Position numbers and translations under genes: made by a program | Part shown: piece by piece, positions 28,709 to 38,096 of the stretch | Numbering within the stretch: position 1 is the first letter of the stretch | Layout of the letters: each line of letters opens with the position of its first letter | Source of the DNA: Comamonadaceae bacterium | GTDB taxonomy: Bacteria > Pseudomonadota > Gammaproteobacteria > Burkholderiales > Burkholderiaceae_C | Reading direction: 5' to 3' | NCBI GenBank assembly: GCA_947375135.1 | Contig: CANCER010000006.1 | Location: forward strand, 62,001-126,000 | DNA: 64,000 nucleotides | Notes under the pieces: generated by a model | Database searches by the model: none | The model's input: only the letters and a program-made list of their open reading frames with translations | Told to the model about the DNA's origin: nothing

Positions 28709-31700
28709 ATGAATACAAATATGGTTTCAGCTGATCCAGTTGATCCGCTAAAACAGCACTTCGCCTGGAACCAGAACGCAAGCCCGGTACCCGAATCAGC
28801 CATACACGAGATGGTGGCCGCAACGGCGGCCGCTATGCCCCATGCCGTTGCCCTGCGGTTTGCCGGGAAAGAGTTGCGTTACGCCGAGCTCGACGCGCGT
28901 GCCAATGGGCTGGCACACCTCCTGCGCGACTGGGGTGTCGGTTCCGATGTACCGGTAGGCGTGGCGCTGGAACGCGGCTTTGACATGGTGGTAGCGGTGC
29001 TGGCGGTGCTGAAGGCTGGCGGTGCTTATGTGCCGCTGGACCCAGCCTACCCGGCACAGCGTCTGGCGTATATGCTGCGGGACTGCAAGGCGCCGATTCT
29101 GTTGACACAGACGTCGCTGCGGAAAAACTTCTTGCCGATCGAGGGCTTGCGATCCGTGTGCCTGGATAGCCCGGGCAACTGGCCTGCGCCGCGTGCTGAT
29201 GCGCCTGCTGTTGATGTGGCGCCGCAGGATCTGGCTTATGTGATTTATACCTCGGGTTCTACAGGGCTGCCCAAGGGCGTGGCCATGTCACATGGTCCGG
29301 TTTGCAACCTTCTGCACTGGCAGCGCGCCAGCCTGGCGGCAGAGGGCGCAGCTGGTTTGTGCACACTGCAATACACCTCGCTGAGTTTTGATGTGTCCGT
29401 GCAGGAGATTTTTTCCACGCTGGTGGAAGGTGGCACCCTGCAGCTCATAGATGAGTACGAGCGGCGCGACAGCCTGACCCTGCTGAATGTCATCCTTAAG
29501 CAACAGGTGCAGCGGCTTTTCCTGCCGTTTGTCGCCCTGGATGCCCTCTGCCACGCAGCCATGCAAAGCGGTTTGGTACCCCTGTCGGTGCGCCGGGTGA
29601 TGACGGCGGGTGAGCAGTTGCGGGTATCACCCGCGGGGGTCTGGCTTTTCTCTCGCCTGGAGGCGGTGCTGCACAACCAGTATGGGCCCACAGAGACCTG
29701 CATCATCGATAGTGAATGGATCTTACGGCCTCCGGCCAACCAGTGGCCCACCTTGCCACCGATTGGGATCCCCATTGCAAATGTCAGCTTTTGGGTGATG
29801 GATGAACAGGGGCGAGCCCTGCCGGTTGGCGAGCCTGGAGAGCTTTGGCATGGGGGAGCCTGCCTTGCACGCGGCTATCTGGGACAGGAAGCACTGACCG
29901 CCGATCGGTTTGTTCCGCACCCCTTCGTACCGGGTGAACGGCTTTATCGCAGTGGCGATTTGGTGTGCCGCCGCACGGATGGCGCACTCGAATTCCTGGG
30001 CCGTATGGACCAACAAGTGAAATTGCGCGGTTTTCGTGTGGAACTGGGTGAAGTGGAGGCCGTGATTGCAAGCCATCCGGCAGTTCGGGAGGTGCTGGTT
30101 CAGGTGTTGGACGCGGCTACGAAGGACGCTCCCCTCGGCCGCAATGGCAGGGATGAGCGCAGGCTGGCCGCCTTTGTGGCCGTTTCGGCTATGGGTGTGA
30201 CCACACCGGCCGACCTGCAATCGCAAGCCCTTGGCGCTTTACTGAGGCCTTATCTGCGCGACCGCTTGCCGGAATACATGGTGCCGGATGTGTTTGTTTG
30301 TGTGCAGGCATTGCCACGCACGCCTAGCGGCAAGTTGGACCGGCAGGCATTGTTTGCGCTTCCGTCAGAATCGCCATTGCCCAGCGGGCCAGGGTGGACC
30401 TCCCACGCGTCGGAAGTGACTGACCCGCTTGAGCTACAACTGCTGGAGATCTGGCGCGAAGTGCTGGGGCGGGGTGATCTGGGTGTGCAGGACAGCCTGT
30501 TTGATGCGGGCGGACATTCGCTGCTGGCCGCGCGGCTGCGCTCGGTATTGCAGGAGCGCTTGGGTGGGCCGGTGGCTTTGCGGCTACTGTTTGAGTATCC
30601 CTGCGTTCGTGAGCTGGCGGCCGTCCTGCGCAAAGCGCCAGGGCAAGGCTTGGCGGCTCCAGGCGCGCATGAGGATGTGCCGCCCGGCACATCGCCGCGT
30701 CAGGACCTGTTACCCCTGTCTTACGCCCAGCAAGCCATGTGGTTGGCCGAACAGATTCAGGGCGCGCAGGGTACTTACAACGTCTCTTTGGCACTGCAAT
30801 TGCAGGGTTCGCTGGACGTCCCTGCTTTGCGGCATGCACTGACGGATGTGGTGCGGCGGCACGAAGTTCTAAGGACGCGTTTGGTGGAGCACAAAACGCT
30901 GCCGAGGCAATGGGTAGATCCGGCTCCTGTTGAATTGCTTGCGCTTGGGCTGACGGATCTGCGCGGTCACCCGGACAACAGCGCGGATGCATGGTTGCTG
31001 GAGCATTCCGCACAGCCTCTGGATCTGGAACACCAGGGCCCTTTGCTGCTGTTCTTGGCCCGTACCGGCGCATCGCAGTGGCTGCTGCTGCTGAACATCC
31101 ACCACGCAGCGATTGATGGCTGGTCCATTGAAATTCTGCTGGCTGAGCTACATACCCTGTATGCCGCTGCGGTGGCCGGTCCTGGCGAGACGACAGCCGG
31201 ACTGCCCCGCCTGTCCATGCAATACGCCGACTTCGCGCAGTGGCAGCGGCAGCGCCTTGCAGGTGCGCATTTGCTGGCCTTGCTGGATTACTGGACCGGC
31301 CAGTTGCAAGGCGCGCCGCAGCGGCTTGAATTGCCCACGGACCGGCCCAGGCCGCCACAGCAAAGCCACCGTGGCGCTTGTGTGGATTTTGTGTTGTCGC
31401 CCGCATTGGCCTCGCAGGTGACCCACTTTGCGCGCCAGGAGAAAGCCACACCGTTCATGGTGGTGATGGCAATCTGGGCCAGTTTGCTTGGACGCTACAG
31501 CCGCGTGCAAGACTTGCTGGTCGGCTCGCCCGTGGCCAATCGGCCGCACCACGCGCTGGAACCTCTGATCGGTATGTTCGTGAACACCCTGGCTTTGCGG
31601 ATCACGCTGTCTCAAAATCTTGGTTTGCGTGGCTTGCTGGCGCAAGTACGCAGCACATGTCTGGAGGGGTTTTCCCACCAGGAGCTGCCGTTTGAGCAGG

Positions 31701-34615
31701 TGGTAGAGGCCTTGCACGTGGAGCGCAGTCTGGCCTGGGAGCCTTTGTGCCAAGTGCTGTTGGCGTGGCAAATTCCCGATCCGCACAGGGTGGCCATGCC
31801 CGGGTTAGAGTGCAAGATCAGGGAGATTCACAACGGTACTGCGAAATACGATCTGCTGCTGAGCATCACCGAGGGCAACGAGGGTTGGCACGCGCGGCTG
31901 GAATACGCGCTGGATCTGTTCTTGCCGGAAACCGCTGAGCGCATGGCAGGTCACTTTGTACGTCTGTTGAGCGCGGCATTGGACGAGCCCGACAAGCCCC
32001 TGCATACCTTGCCTCTCCTGGACCCGGCGGAGTGGAGTCAGCAACTGGCCAGAGATACCGCTTCAGGGCCGGGTGGTCAAGGGACCGTGCACCAGCGTTT
32101 CGCAGCCATGGCAAGCCAGCAGCCGCAGGCCACGGCCTTGCGCTTTGGCACGCTGAGCCTGAGTTATGCCGAACTGGATGCCCGTGCCAATGGGCTGGCG
32201 CACCGATTGTGCGCATGGGGCGTGGGCCCCGATGTGCCGGTCGGCCTGGCGCTGGAGCGCGGCTTTGAGATGGTGGTGGCGATGTTGGCCGTACTGAAGG
32301 CTGGCGGCGCCTATGTGCCGCTGGATCCGGCCTATCCGGCACAACGGCTCGCCTATATGTTGGAAGACTGCGCTGCGCCGGTGTTGCTGACGCAGTCGAC
32401 CCTGCAGGACAAGCTGCCACAGCGTGAAGGCTTGATTACCTTGTTTTTGGATGTACCAGACGCGATGCCGGAGCCCCGGACAGATGCCCCGGTGGTAAAT
32501 GTGTCACCACAAAACCTTGCCTACGTGATGTACACGTCGGGCTCCACCGGGCAACCCAAGGGCGTGGCGGTGCCCCACCAGGGCGTAGTGCGTTTGGCGG
32601 CGGAAAACAGTGCCTTCTGTATGGGCCCGGAAGACATCGTGCTGCAATTTGCATCGTTCGCGTTCGATGCGGCTACGCTGGAGATCTGGGGTGCTTTGCT
32701 CAACGGCGCTTGTATCGCTCTGCACCCGCCGGGTATGCCGTCCACGGCCGAGCTGGCCCAATTTCTGGTTACACAAAAGGTCAGCTTCGCCTGGCTGACC
32801 TCGGCGCTTTTTCACCTCATGGTGGATGAGCAGCCTATGGCCTTGGCGGGAGTGCGTCAGTTGTTGTCCGGCGGAGATGTGCTCTCGAGCCACCATGTAT
32901 TGCGGCTGTTGGCCTTGATGCCACCGGAACATGCGCTTATCAATGGCTATGGCCCTACCGAGAACACCACCTTTACCTGCTGCCATCGCATGCAGGGCGG
33001 CGCGACACCGAAGAGCGCTTTCGAGCGCAGCGTGCCTATAGGTCGCCCCATTGCCTATACGGATGTGTGGGTCTTGGACGAAAACCTGCAACCCCTGCCT
33101 GTGGGCATTGCGGGTGAACTCTACACCGGCGGCCTGGGACTGGCCCGTGGCTACTGGGGTCAGCCCACGCTCACGGCGCAGCGCTTTGTTGCGCACCCTT
33201 GGCGCGAGGGAGAGCGGCTCTTTCGCACCGGCGATCAGGTGCGCTGGCGAGCGGACCGCACCTTGGAATTCCTGGGGCGGCTGGACCAGCAAGTTAAGCT
33301 GCGCGGCTTTCGCATTGAATTGGGCGAGATCGAATCCGCATTGCGTAAGCACGCATCGGTGCGTGATGCAGTGGTCGTCATGCATGAGCCAGACCATGGA
33401 GAGCGTCGCTTGGTGGCCTATGTCGTAGCAGCACCTGACCAGCACCAGCCTGATGGTGAGTATCTGCGCGATTTCTTGCAGCACAGCCTGCCCGATTACA
33501 TGCTCCCATCGGTTTATGTGCTGCTGGAGGCGTTGCCGGTCACACGCAATGGCAAGCTGGACTATGACGCACTACCTGCGCCCTCTGCGCCACAGAGCAA
33601 TGCCACCGCAGTTGCCGACAGCCTGCTTGAGGTCCGATTGTTGGAGCTCTGGCGTGATGCCCTGGGGCTGGCCCGTTTGGGAAAGGATGACAATTTCTTT
33701 GCTTCTGGCGGTCACTCATTGGTTGCTGCGCGCTTGGCACAGCGGATTCATAAGGTCTTGGGCTTGGAAATTCAGGTCGCGCAATTTTTTTCCACCCAAA
33801 CGGTGGCCGAGATGGCAAGCCGTCTGCAGCATGGGGATCAGCCGCACCCCTGGAGTTCAGTCGTGGCCATGCAAACGAGGGGCACCTGTAACCCGCTCTT
33901 CTTTTTCCATGGCTGGGGTGGTGGTGTGTATACCTTTGTGCCCATGGCGCAAGAGCTGGCACCGGAGCAGCCGGTGTACGGAATACAGGCTCAGGGTCTG
34001 GATGGTTTGTCTCCGGTGCATGAGCGTATAGAAGACATGGCCAGTCACTACGCTGATCAGTTGCTGTCCATGCACACGGGGCCCTTTCGGTTGGCGGGCT
34101 TTTCGCTGGGTGGCTGGATTGTCTGGGCTACGGCTACTGAATTGCTCAGGCGCGGCGCGCAGGTAGAGGTCTTGGTGATGCTGGATGTGCATAGCAGCGC
34201 TGACATGCCCCTTTGGGTGCGGGTTGGTGACAGGCTCTTGCACATGCCGCTGCGCAGCTTGCCACTGCGCGGTTTGCGTTGGTTGAGGCGACGTACCAAA
34301 GCGGTGTTGCGCACTGCCAACGCCTTGCTTTTCACCAAGGCGCTAACAGCCGTCACCACAAACACCGTCGAGCCTTGCCGGATAAATCTGGCCCATAGCA
34401 AATACCGTCCAACGCCTTTGCCCGTAAAAGTGGAAATGCTGTTTCCGAGCGACACTTCAAGCCATCACTTTTGGTACTGGCGTTTCATGGCAAAAAAGGG
34501 GTGCACTCTACACAAAATGCCGATTGACGACCATTTGGCCTTTTATGAAGGTCGGCATGCCCGGTTGCTGGCCCGGCAGTTGCACGCTTTGCTGAATGAC
34601 CGGGTCTTGAAGTGA
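28709..34615 (+). CDS. Two-module non-ribosomal peptide synthetase, A-T-C-A-T-TE (predicted Pro-Val)
   Basis: 1968 residues from the ATG at 28709. Domains: A1 (about 35-545; 'YTSGSTGLPKG', 'NQYGPTE', 'TPSGKLDR'), T1 with phosphopantetheine Ser604 in 'GGHSLLAARL', C (about 665-1095; catalytic 'HHAAIDG' at 798-804), A2 (about 1125-1620; 'YTSGSTGQPKG', 'NGYGPTE', 'TRNGKLDY'), T2 Ser1670 in 'GGHSLVAARL', and a type I thioesterase (about 1730-1968; 'HGWGGG', nucleophile Ser1799 in 'GFSLGG', His in 'DDHLAFYEGRH'). Specificity residues read by eye against GrsA: A1 D-V-Q-F-M-A-Q-I-I, near known proline codes (DVQFIAHVV); A2 D-A-L-W-L-G-G-T-F, near valine codes (DAFWLGGTF). No epimerase or methyltransferase. 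The TE would release linear or cyclic Pro-Val. It overlaps a PPTase gene. Confidence 0.95.
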   Translation: MNTNMVSADPVDPLKQHFAWNQNASPVPESAIHEMVAATAAAMPHAVALRFAGKELRYAELDARANGLAHLLRDWGVGSDVPVGVALERGFDMVVAVLAVLKAGGAYVPLDPAYPAQRLAYMLRDCKAPILLTQTSLRKNFLPIEGLRSVCLDSPGNWPAPRADAPAVDVAPQDLAYVIYTSGSTGLPKGVAMSHGPVCNLLHWQRASLAAEGAAGLCTLQYTSLSFDVSVQEIFSTLVEGGTLQLIDEYERRDSLTLLNVILKQQVQRLFLPFVALDALCHAAMQSGLVPLSVRRVMTAGEQLRVSPAGVWLFSRLEAVLHNQYGPTETCIIDSEWILRPPANQWPTLPPIGIPIANVSFWVMDEQGRALPVGEPGELWHGGACLARGYLGQEALTADRFVPHPFVPGERLYRSGDLVCRRTDGALEFLGRMDQQVKLRGFRVELGEVEAVIASHPAVREVLVQVLDAATKDAPLGRNGRDERRLAAFVAVSAMGVTTPADLQSQALGALLRPYLRDRLPEYMVPDVFVCVQALPRTPSGKLDRQALFALPSESPLPSGPGWTSHASEVTDPLELQLLEIWREVLGRGDLGVQDSLFDAGGHSLLAARLRSVLQERLGGPVALRLLFEYPCVRELAAVLRKAPGQGLAAPGAHEDVPPGTSPRQDLLPLSYAQQAMWLAEQIQGAQGTYNVSLALQLQGSLDVPALRHALTDVVRRHEVLRTRLVEHKTLPRQWVDPAPVELLALGLTDLRGHPDNSADAWLLEHSAQPLDLEHQGPLLLFLARTGASQWLLLLNIHHAAIDGWSIEILLAELHTLYAAAVAGPGETTAGLPRLSMQYADFAQWQRQRLAGAHLLALLDYWTGQLQGAPQRLELPTDRPRPPQQSHRGACVDFVLSPALASQVTHFARQEKATPFMVVMAIWASLLGRYSRVQDLLVGSPVANRPHHALEPLIGMFVNTLALRITLSQNLGLRGLLAQVRSTCLEGFSHQELPFEQVVEALHVERSLAWEPLCQVLLAWQIPDPHRVAMPGLECKIREIHNGTAKYDLLLSITEGNEGWHARLEYALDLFLPETAERMAGHFVRLLSAALDEPDKPLHTLPLLDPAEWSQQLARDTASGPGGQGTVHQRFAAMASQQPQATALRFGTLSLSYAELDARANGLAHRLCAWGVGPDVPVGLALERGFEMVVAMLAVLKAGGAYVPLDPAYPAQRLAYMLEDCAAPVLLTQSTLQDKLPQREGLITLFLDVPDAMPEPRTDAPVVNVSPQNLAYVMYTSGSTGQPKGVAVPHQGVVRLAAENSAFCMGPEDIVLQFASFAFDAATLEIWGALLNGACIALHPPGMPSTAELAQFLVTQKVSFAWLTSALFHLMVDEQPMALAGVRQLLSGGDVLSSHHVLRLLALMPPEHALINGYGPTENTTFTCCHRMQGGATPKSAFERSVPIGRPIAYTDVWVLDENLQPLPVGIAGELYTGGLGLARGYWGQPTLTAQRFVAHPWREGERLFRTGDQVRWRADRTLEFLGRLDQQVKLRGFRIELGEIESALRKHASVRDAVVVMHEPDHGERRLVAYVVAAPDQHQPDGEYLRDFLQHSLPDYMLPSVYVLLEALPVTRNGKLDYDALPAPSAPQSNATAVADSLLEVRLLELWRDALGLARLGKDDNFFASGGHSLVAARLAQRIHKVLGLEIQVAQFFSTQTVAEMASRLQHGDQPHPWSSVVAMQTRGTCNPLFFFHGWGGGVYTFVPMAQELAPEQPVYGIQAQGLDGLSPVHERIEDMASHYADQLLSMHTGPFRLAGFSLGGWIVWATATELLRRGAQVEVLVMLDVHSSADMPLWVRVGDRLLHMPLRSLPLRGLRWLRRRTKAVLRTANALLFTKALTAVTTNTVEPCRINLAHSKYRPTPLPVKVEMLFPSDTSSHHFWYWRFMAKKGCTLHKMPIDDHLAFYEGRHARLLARQLHALLNDRVLK

Positions 34616-35436
34616 AGTCGAAGGAGAAATCTCAAGAGAGACCGGATTTGGTGGGCTGGACCCAACAGTTGAACTTTGAGTGGCAGAAACAGCGCTTCGA
34701 GGCATGGGTGGTCTGCTTGCAGTCGACCAATTTGACACCGATGCAATTGCATCACCTGGCGTGCCAGCTCCCCCCAGAGGAGCTTTCGGCTCTTTCTGCC
34801 AATGCGATTTTCAGTCGGCAAAGGGACTATGTATTGGGACGGCTCGCGGCACGGCAGGCTGTTGGTGCGGCCTTGGGCGTTCACGCACTGGACCCCGTGG
34901 ACGACTCGTCTTGTTTGCGTATCTTGCCAGGGGTTTTCACGCAACCGGTACTGAGCGCAGTCGGCCCGGCCAGTCGATTGGCAGTGAGTATCAGCCACCG
35001 CGATGGATGTGCAGTGGCACTTGCGGTGGACCAGAGGCACCCGATGGCGCTAGACCTCGAACGCATCGACCCGGAGCAGATCGCTGTTTTCTCATCGTTA
35101 GTGGACTTGCAAGAGCGCATGGCCATTCGGATGGCTCTACCATCCTTGCGTGATATCGACCAGCTTTGCTTGCTCTGGACATGCAAGGAGGCGCTTGGCA
35201 AAGCCATGGGCTGCGGATTAACGGTGCCGCCAGAATTCTTGGCAGTGGCAGGCGCAGCCTCTGGTATGCCAATGACACTGCCGCAAGGCACTATTGCAGG
35301 TGTACGCGGTGGCTATCGACATTGCCCGCAATTTGCCTGGCATGCCTGGCTGTTAACGGATAGTTGGTTGACTATTGCTGCGCCGGAACAAAGTCGCTTG
35401 TTAAATTGCATTCGGCATAGCACTCCGTTCGGCTAA
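34612..35436 (+). CDS. Sfp-type 4'-phosphopantetheinyl transferase
   Basis: 274 residues from a GTG at 34612 that overlaps the NRPS stop by 4 nt (GTGA), implying translational coupling. It loads the phosphopantetheine arm of CoA on the two T-domain serines. The Mg2+/CoA motif is 'MALDLERID' (Asp148 and Glu150; usual pattern GxDxE) and the second signature is 'WTCKEALGKAMG' (Trp189 to Lys197). The arm-loading basic motif 'RQRDYVLGRLAARQA' (about 68-82) is also typical. Length slightly exceeds Sfp (224). Dedicated to the adjacent synthetase by context. Confidence 0.92.
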   Translation: MKSKEKSQERPDLVGWTQQLNFEWQKQRFEAWVVCLQSTNLTPMQLHHLACQLPPEELSALSANAIFSRQRDYVLGRLAARQAVGAALGVHALDPVDDSSCLRILPGVFTQPVLSAVGPASRLAVSISHRDGCAVALAVDQRHPMALDLERIDPEQIAVFSSLVDLQERMAIRMALPSLRDIDQLCLLWTCKEALGKAMGCGLTVPPEFLAVAGAASGMPMTLPQGTIAGVRGGYRHCPQFAWHAWLLTDSWLTIAAPEQSRLLNCIRHSTPFG

Positions 35437-35498
35437 TTTTGTAATCGAGAGCCCACGTTCGCGCAGTCCATAACTTTTACGCATAGTTAGAGTCTGAT

Positions 35499-35524
35499 CC
35501 GGCCTTGGACAGCTGACAGGCCGG
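35499..35524. terminator. Inverted repeat between the PPTase and glutamate dehydrogenase genes
   Basis: CCGGCCT (35499-35505) and AGGCCGG (35518-35524) are perfect 7-bp arms with a 12-nt loop. No T tract follows. It could end the NRPS-PPTase transcript or act as an operator for the gene 43 bp downstream. Confidence 0.3.
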
Positions 35525-35566
35525 GGCATACAGTGAAGGCTTCTCATGCCAACGCAAAGGGCCACT

Positions 35567-36892
35567 ATGAACAGCAGTTCCGCAAACCTCCAGCCGGCCG
35601 CAGTCTCCAACCTCTACGGCCATCCTCTGCCGTCGTACCTGCAGTCCGACAAGCTCGGCCCTTGGGGCGTGTATCTGCAGCAGGTGGACCGTGTCATTCC
35701 CTACCTGGGCCATCTGGCCCGCTGGGCAGAAACGCTGAAGCGCCCCAAGCGCGCCCTGATCGTGGACGTGCCCATAGAGTTGGACAACGGCACCATTGCC
35801 CACTTCGAAGGCTACCGCGTGCAACACAACACCTCGCGCGGTCCGGGCAAGGGCGGTGTGCGCTTTCACCAGGATGTGACGTTGTCGGAGGTGATGGCGC
35901 TATCGGCCTGGATGTCGGTGAAAAATGCGGCGGTCAACGTGCCTTATGGCGGCGCCAAGGGCGGTATCCGCGTGGACCCGAAGACCTTGTCGCGCGGCGA
36001 ACTGGAGCGCATGACGCGCCGCTACACCAGCGAGATCGGCATCATCATCGGGCCGACCAAGGACATTCCGGCGCCCGACGTAAACACCAACGAACAGATC
36101 ATGGCATGGATGATGGATACCTACTCCATGAACGAAGGCGCCACGGCAACCGGCGTGGTAACGGGCAAGCCGATCGATCTGGGCGGCTCGCTGGGACGCC
36201 GCGAAGCCACGGGGCGTGGCGTCTATACCGTGGGGGTGGAAGCAGCCAGGCACATCGGCATGGACGTTTCGCAGGCGCGTGTGGCGGTGCAGGGCTTTGG
36301 CAATGTGGGCGGTATCGCCGCCAAACTGTTCGCTCAGGCAGGTGCGCGGGTGGTGGCGGTGCAGGACCATGGCGGCAGCCTGTACCAGGCGTCCGGCCTG
36401 GATGTGCCGGCTCTGCTGGTCCATGTGGCCGAACACGGTTCTGTGGCAGGGTTTGCCAAAGCGGAGGTCATTGCCCAAGAGGCATTCTGGGACGTGGACT
36501 GCGACATCCTGATACCCGCCGCTTTGGAGCAACAGATCCACGCGGGCAATGCCCACCGCATCAAGGCACGCATGGTGATTGAAGGTGCCAATGGCCCGAC
36601 CACACCCGAGGCCGATGACATCCTGCAGTCGCGCAACATCCTTGTGTTGCCGGATGTGATTGCCAACGCCGGCGGCGTGACCGTGAGCTACTTTGAGTGG
36701 GTGCAGGATTTTTCCAGCTTCTTCTGGAGCGAGGACGAAATCAATGCCCGCTTGGTGCGCATCATGCAAGACGCATTTGCCGGCGTCTGGGCGGTGGCCC
36801 AGGAGAAGAAGGTGAGTCTGCGCACGGCGACCTTCATCGTGGCCTGCACCCGGATTTTGCGGGCGCGGGAGTTGCGCGGTCTGTACCCCTGA
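35567..36892 (+). CDS. gdhA: Glutamate dehydrogenase
   Basis: 441 residues from the ATG at 35567 (AAAGGG upstream); an in-frame ATG at 35546 with GAAGG is an equally plausible start adding 7 residues. It interconverts glutamate and 2-oxoglutarate plus ammonia. Substrate segment '[13 protein letters not shown]' (about 91-103), catalytic-Lys region '[13 protein letters not shown]', '[14 protein letters not shown]', the Rossmann motif 'VQGFGNVG' (about 240-247) and '[14 protein letters not shown]' are all present. Length and motifs match the NAD-type hexameric family. It stands alone, with the convergent DUF1178 gene downstream. Confidence 0.94.
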   Translation: MNSSSANLQPAAVSNLYGHPLPSYLQSDKLGPWGVYLQQVDRVIPYLGHLARWAETLKRPKRALIVDVPIELDNGTIAHFEGYRVQHNTSRGPGKGGVRFHQDVTLSEVMALSAWMSVKNAAVNVPYGGAKGGIRVDPKTLSRGELERMTRRYTSEIGIIIGPTKDIPAPDVNTNEQIMAWMMDTYSMNEGATATGVVTGKPIDLGGSLGRREATGRGVYTVGVEAARHIGMDVSQARVAVQGFGNVGGIAAKLFAQAGARVVAVQDHGGSLYQASGLDVPALLVHVAEHGSVAGFAKAEVIAQEAFWDVDCDILIPAALEQQIHAGNAHRIKARMVIEGANGPTTPEADDILQSRNILVLPDVIANAGGVTVSYFEWVQDFSSFFWSEDEINARLVRIMQDAFAGVWAVAQEKKVSLRTATFIVACTRILRARELRGLYP

Positions 36893-36925
36893 ACACCGCG
36901 CGCAGTCTGCACCGGGCTGCGCTGC

Positions 36926-37393
36926 TTATTGCAGGGGTTCCTTCGCAGCCGGCGGCAGCAGCAGGGGCAGCACTTCGATGCCCTCGTCGAGCAGTTCGCG
37001 GGCCTCATGGGCCGTGGTCCTGCCGCGAATGGCGCGCTCTTCGGTTTCACCGTAGTGCATCTTGCGCGCCTCGTCGGCAAAGCGGTCGCCTACGTCATCG
37101 GTGTTGGCCACGATGCGCCGGGCCAGTGCCAGCCAGGCAGCGCTGATGGAGTGGTCCTGCGCAGCAGGTGCGGCGACCACTTCCAGCGGGGTGACCTGGT
37201 GCCCGGTGGCCTTGTCCTGGCGACTGGCAGAAAGATTCAAGCGGGGTGCACTGGGCTTTTTATGTACGGAGGCATCGCCGCACAACGGGCACTGCACCAG
37301 AGATCGCTCGCACTGCGAGACAAAATCCTCCTCCGAGCCAAACCAGCCCTCAAAAGTATGGCCCGAGGTGCACTGCAAATCCAGGACTTTCAT
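36926..37393 (-). CDS. DUF1178 protein, probable zinc-ribbon
   Basis: 155 residues from the ATG at 37393 (MKVLDLQCTSGHTFEGWF); the frame open to 37456 overlaps the Nudix gene. The family is conserved in proteobacteria with unknown role. The N-terminal 'LQCTSGHTFEGWFGS' and 'SLVQCPLCGD' supply three or four Cys/His likely to bind zinc; 'VHKKPSAPRLNLS' follows and a helical C-terminus ends in a Pro/Leu-rich tail. It is 10 nt downstream of the Nudix gene, so the two form a small operon. Confidence 0.88.
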   Translation of the reverse strand: MKVLDLQCTSGHTFEGWFGSEEDFVSQCERSLVQCPLCGDASVHKKPSAPRLNLSASRQDKATGHQVTPLEVVAAPAAQDHSISAAWLALARRIVANTDDVGDRFADEARKMHYGETEERAIRGRTTAHEARELLDEGIEVLPLLLPPAAKEPLQ

Positions 37394-37403
37394 GGCTCGA
37401 CTC

Positions 37404-38015
37404 TCAAGCGTTGAACAGGCTCGCGCTGCTTTGCCATTCCAGAGGCCAGGCGCCATTCAGGGTGTTTTGCAACCACAAGGCACCCGCCAGCGTCTTGGCG
37501 TCGGTCACCTTCCCTTGCAGGCACCACTGCAGGAGTTCTTCGGGCGAGGCAGTGAACACGTCCACAAACTCGCCTGCGTCCAGATGCTGCGCACCGGCCG
37601 TCAGGCCGCGCGCAAACCAGATATCGATGAATTCGGTGGAATAGGAAATCACCGGGTGCATCAGGCCGGCACGCGCCCATTCGGCAGCCGTGTAGCCGGT
37701 CTCCTCCAGCAGCTCGCGCCGCGCGCACGCAGCGACGGACTCGCCGGGGTCCAGCTTGCCCGCTGGGAATTCGATCATCACTTGGCCGATGGGGTAGCGG
37801 TACTGGCGCTCCAGCACCACGCACCAGGCTCCCTGTGCATCCTGCAAGAGCGGAATAACCATCACTGCACCGGGATGCACCACATATTCGCGCGTCGCCT
37901 CGTTGCCGTCCGGCAGCGTGACCGCATCGCGAAAGGCATGCAAAAAGCGGCCTTTAAAGAGCTCCTCAGAGGACTTGCGGGTTTCAATCAAGTGGGTGAA
38001 TGCGAGGGCGGTCAA
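37404..38015 (-). CDS. nudF: Nudix hydrolase, ADP-ribose pyrophosphatase type
   Basis: About 203 residues. No ATG lies at the N-terminus: I choose the TTG at 38015 because AGAAGGG precedes it; another TTG is at 38036 but without a site. It hydrolyses nucleoside diphosphate sugars such as ADP-ribose. The Nudix box is complete: 'GKLDPGESVAACARRELLEE' followed by T-G-Y (G-x5-E-x7-RE-x2-EE-x-G). 'YVVHPGAVMVIPLL' and 'YSTEFIDIWFARGL' are typical of the NudF/ADPRase group. The start lies just downstream of the complex I operon's terminator. Confidence 0.88.
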   Translation of the reverse strand: MTALAFTHLIETRKSSEELFKGRFLHAFRDAVTLPDGNEATREYVVHPGAVMVIPLLQDAQGAWCVVLERQYRYPIGQVMIEFPAGKLDPGESVAACARRELLEETGYTAAEWARAGLMHPVISYSTEFIDIWFARGLTAGAQHLDAGEFVDVFTASPEELLQWCLQGKVTDAKTLAGALWLQNTLNGAWPLEWQSSASLFNA

Positions 38016-38038
38016 AGGAATTTTCCCTTCTCTCAATG

Positions 38039-38068
38039 AAAAACGGGCTGCAATCAGATTGCAGCCCG
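38039..38068 (-). terminator. Intrinsic terminator of the nuo operon
   Basis: On the minus strand, CGGGCTGCAA and TTGCAGCCCG form a perfect 10-bp stem with a 5-nt loop, followed by TTTTT. It lies 28 bp after the nuoN stop. Confidence 0.88.
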
Positions 38069-38096
38069 GACGCGGACGGTAAGTTTAGCCAGTGGA

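Noticed and set aside
35567..36892. Glutamate dehydrogenase as a member of the NRPS cluster
   Set aside because: It has its own ribosome binding site after a 130-bp gap with an inverted repeat and is a housekeeping enzyme; no functional link is seen.
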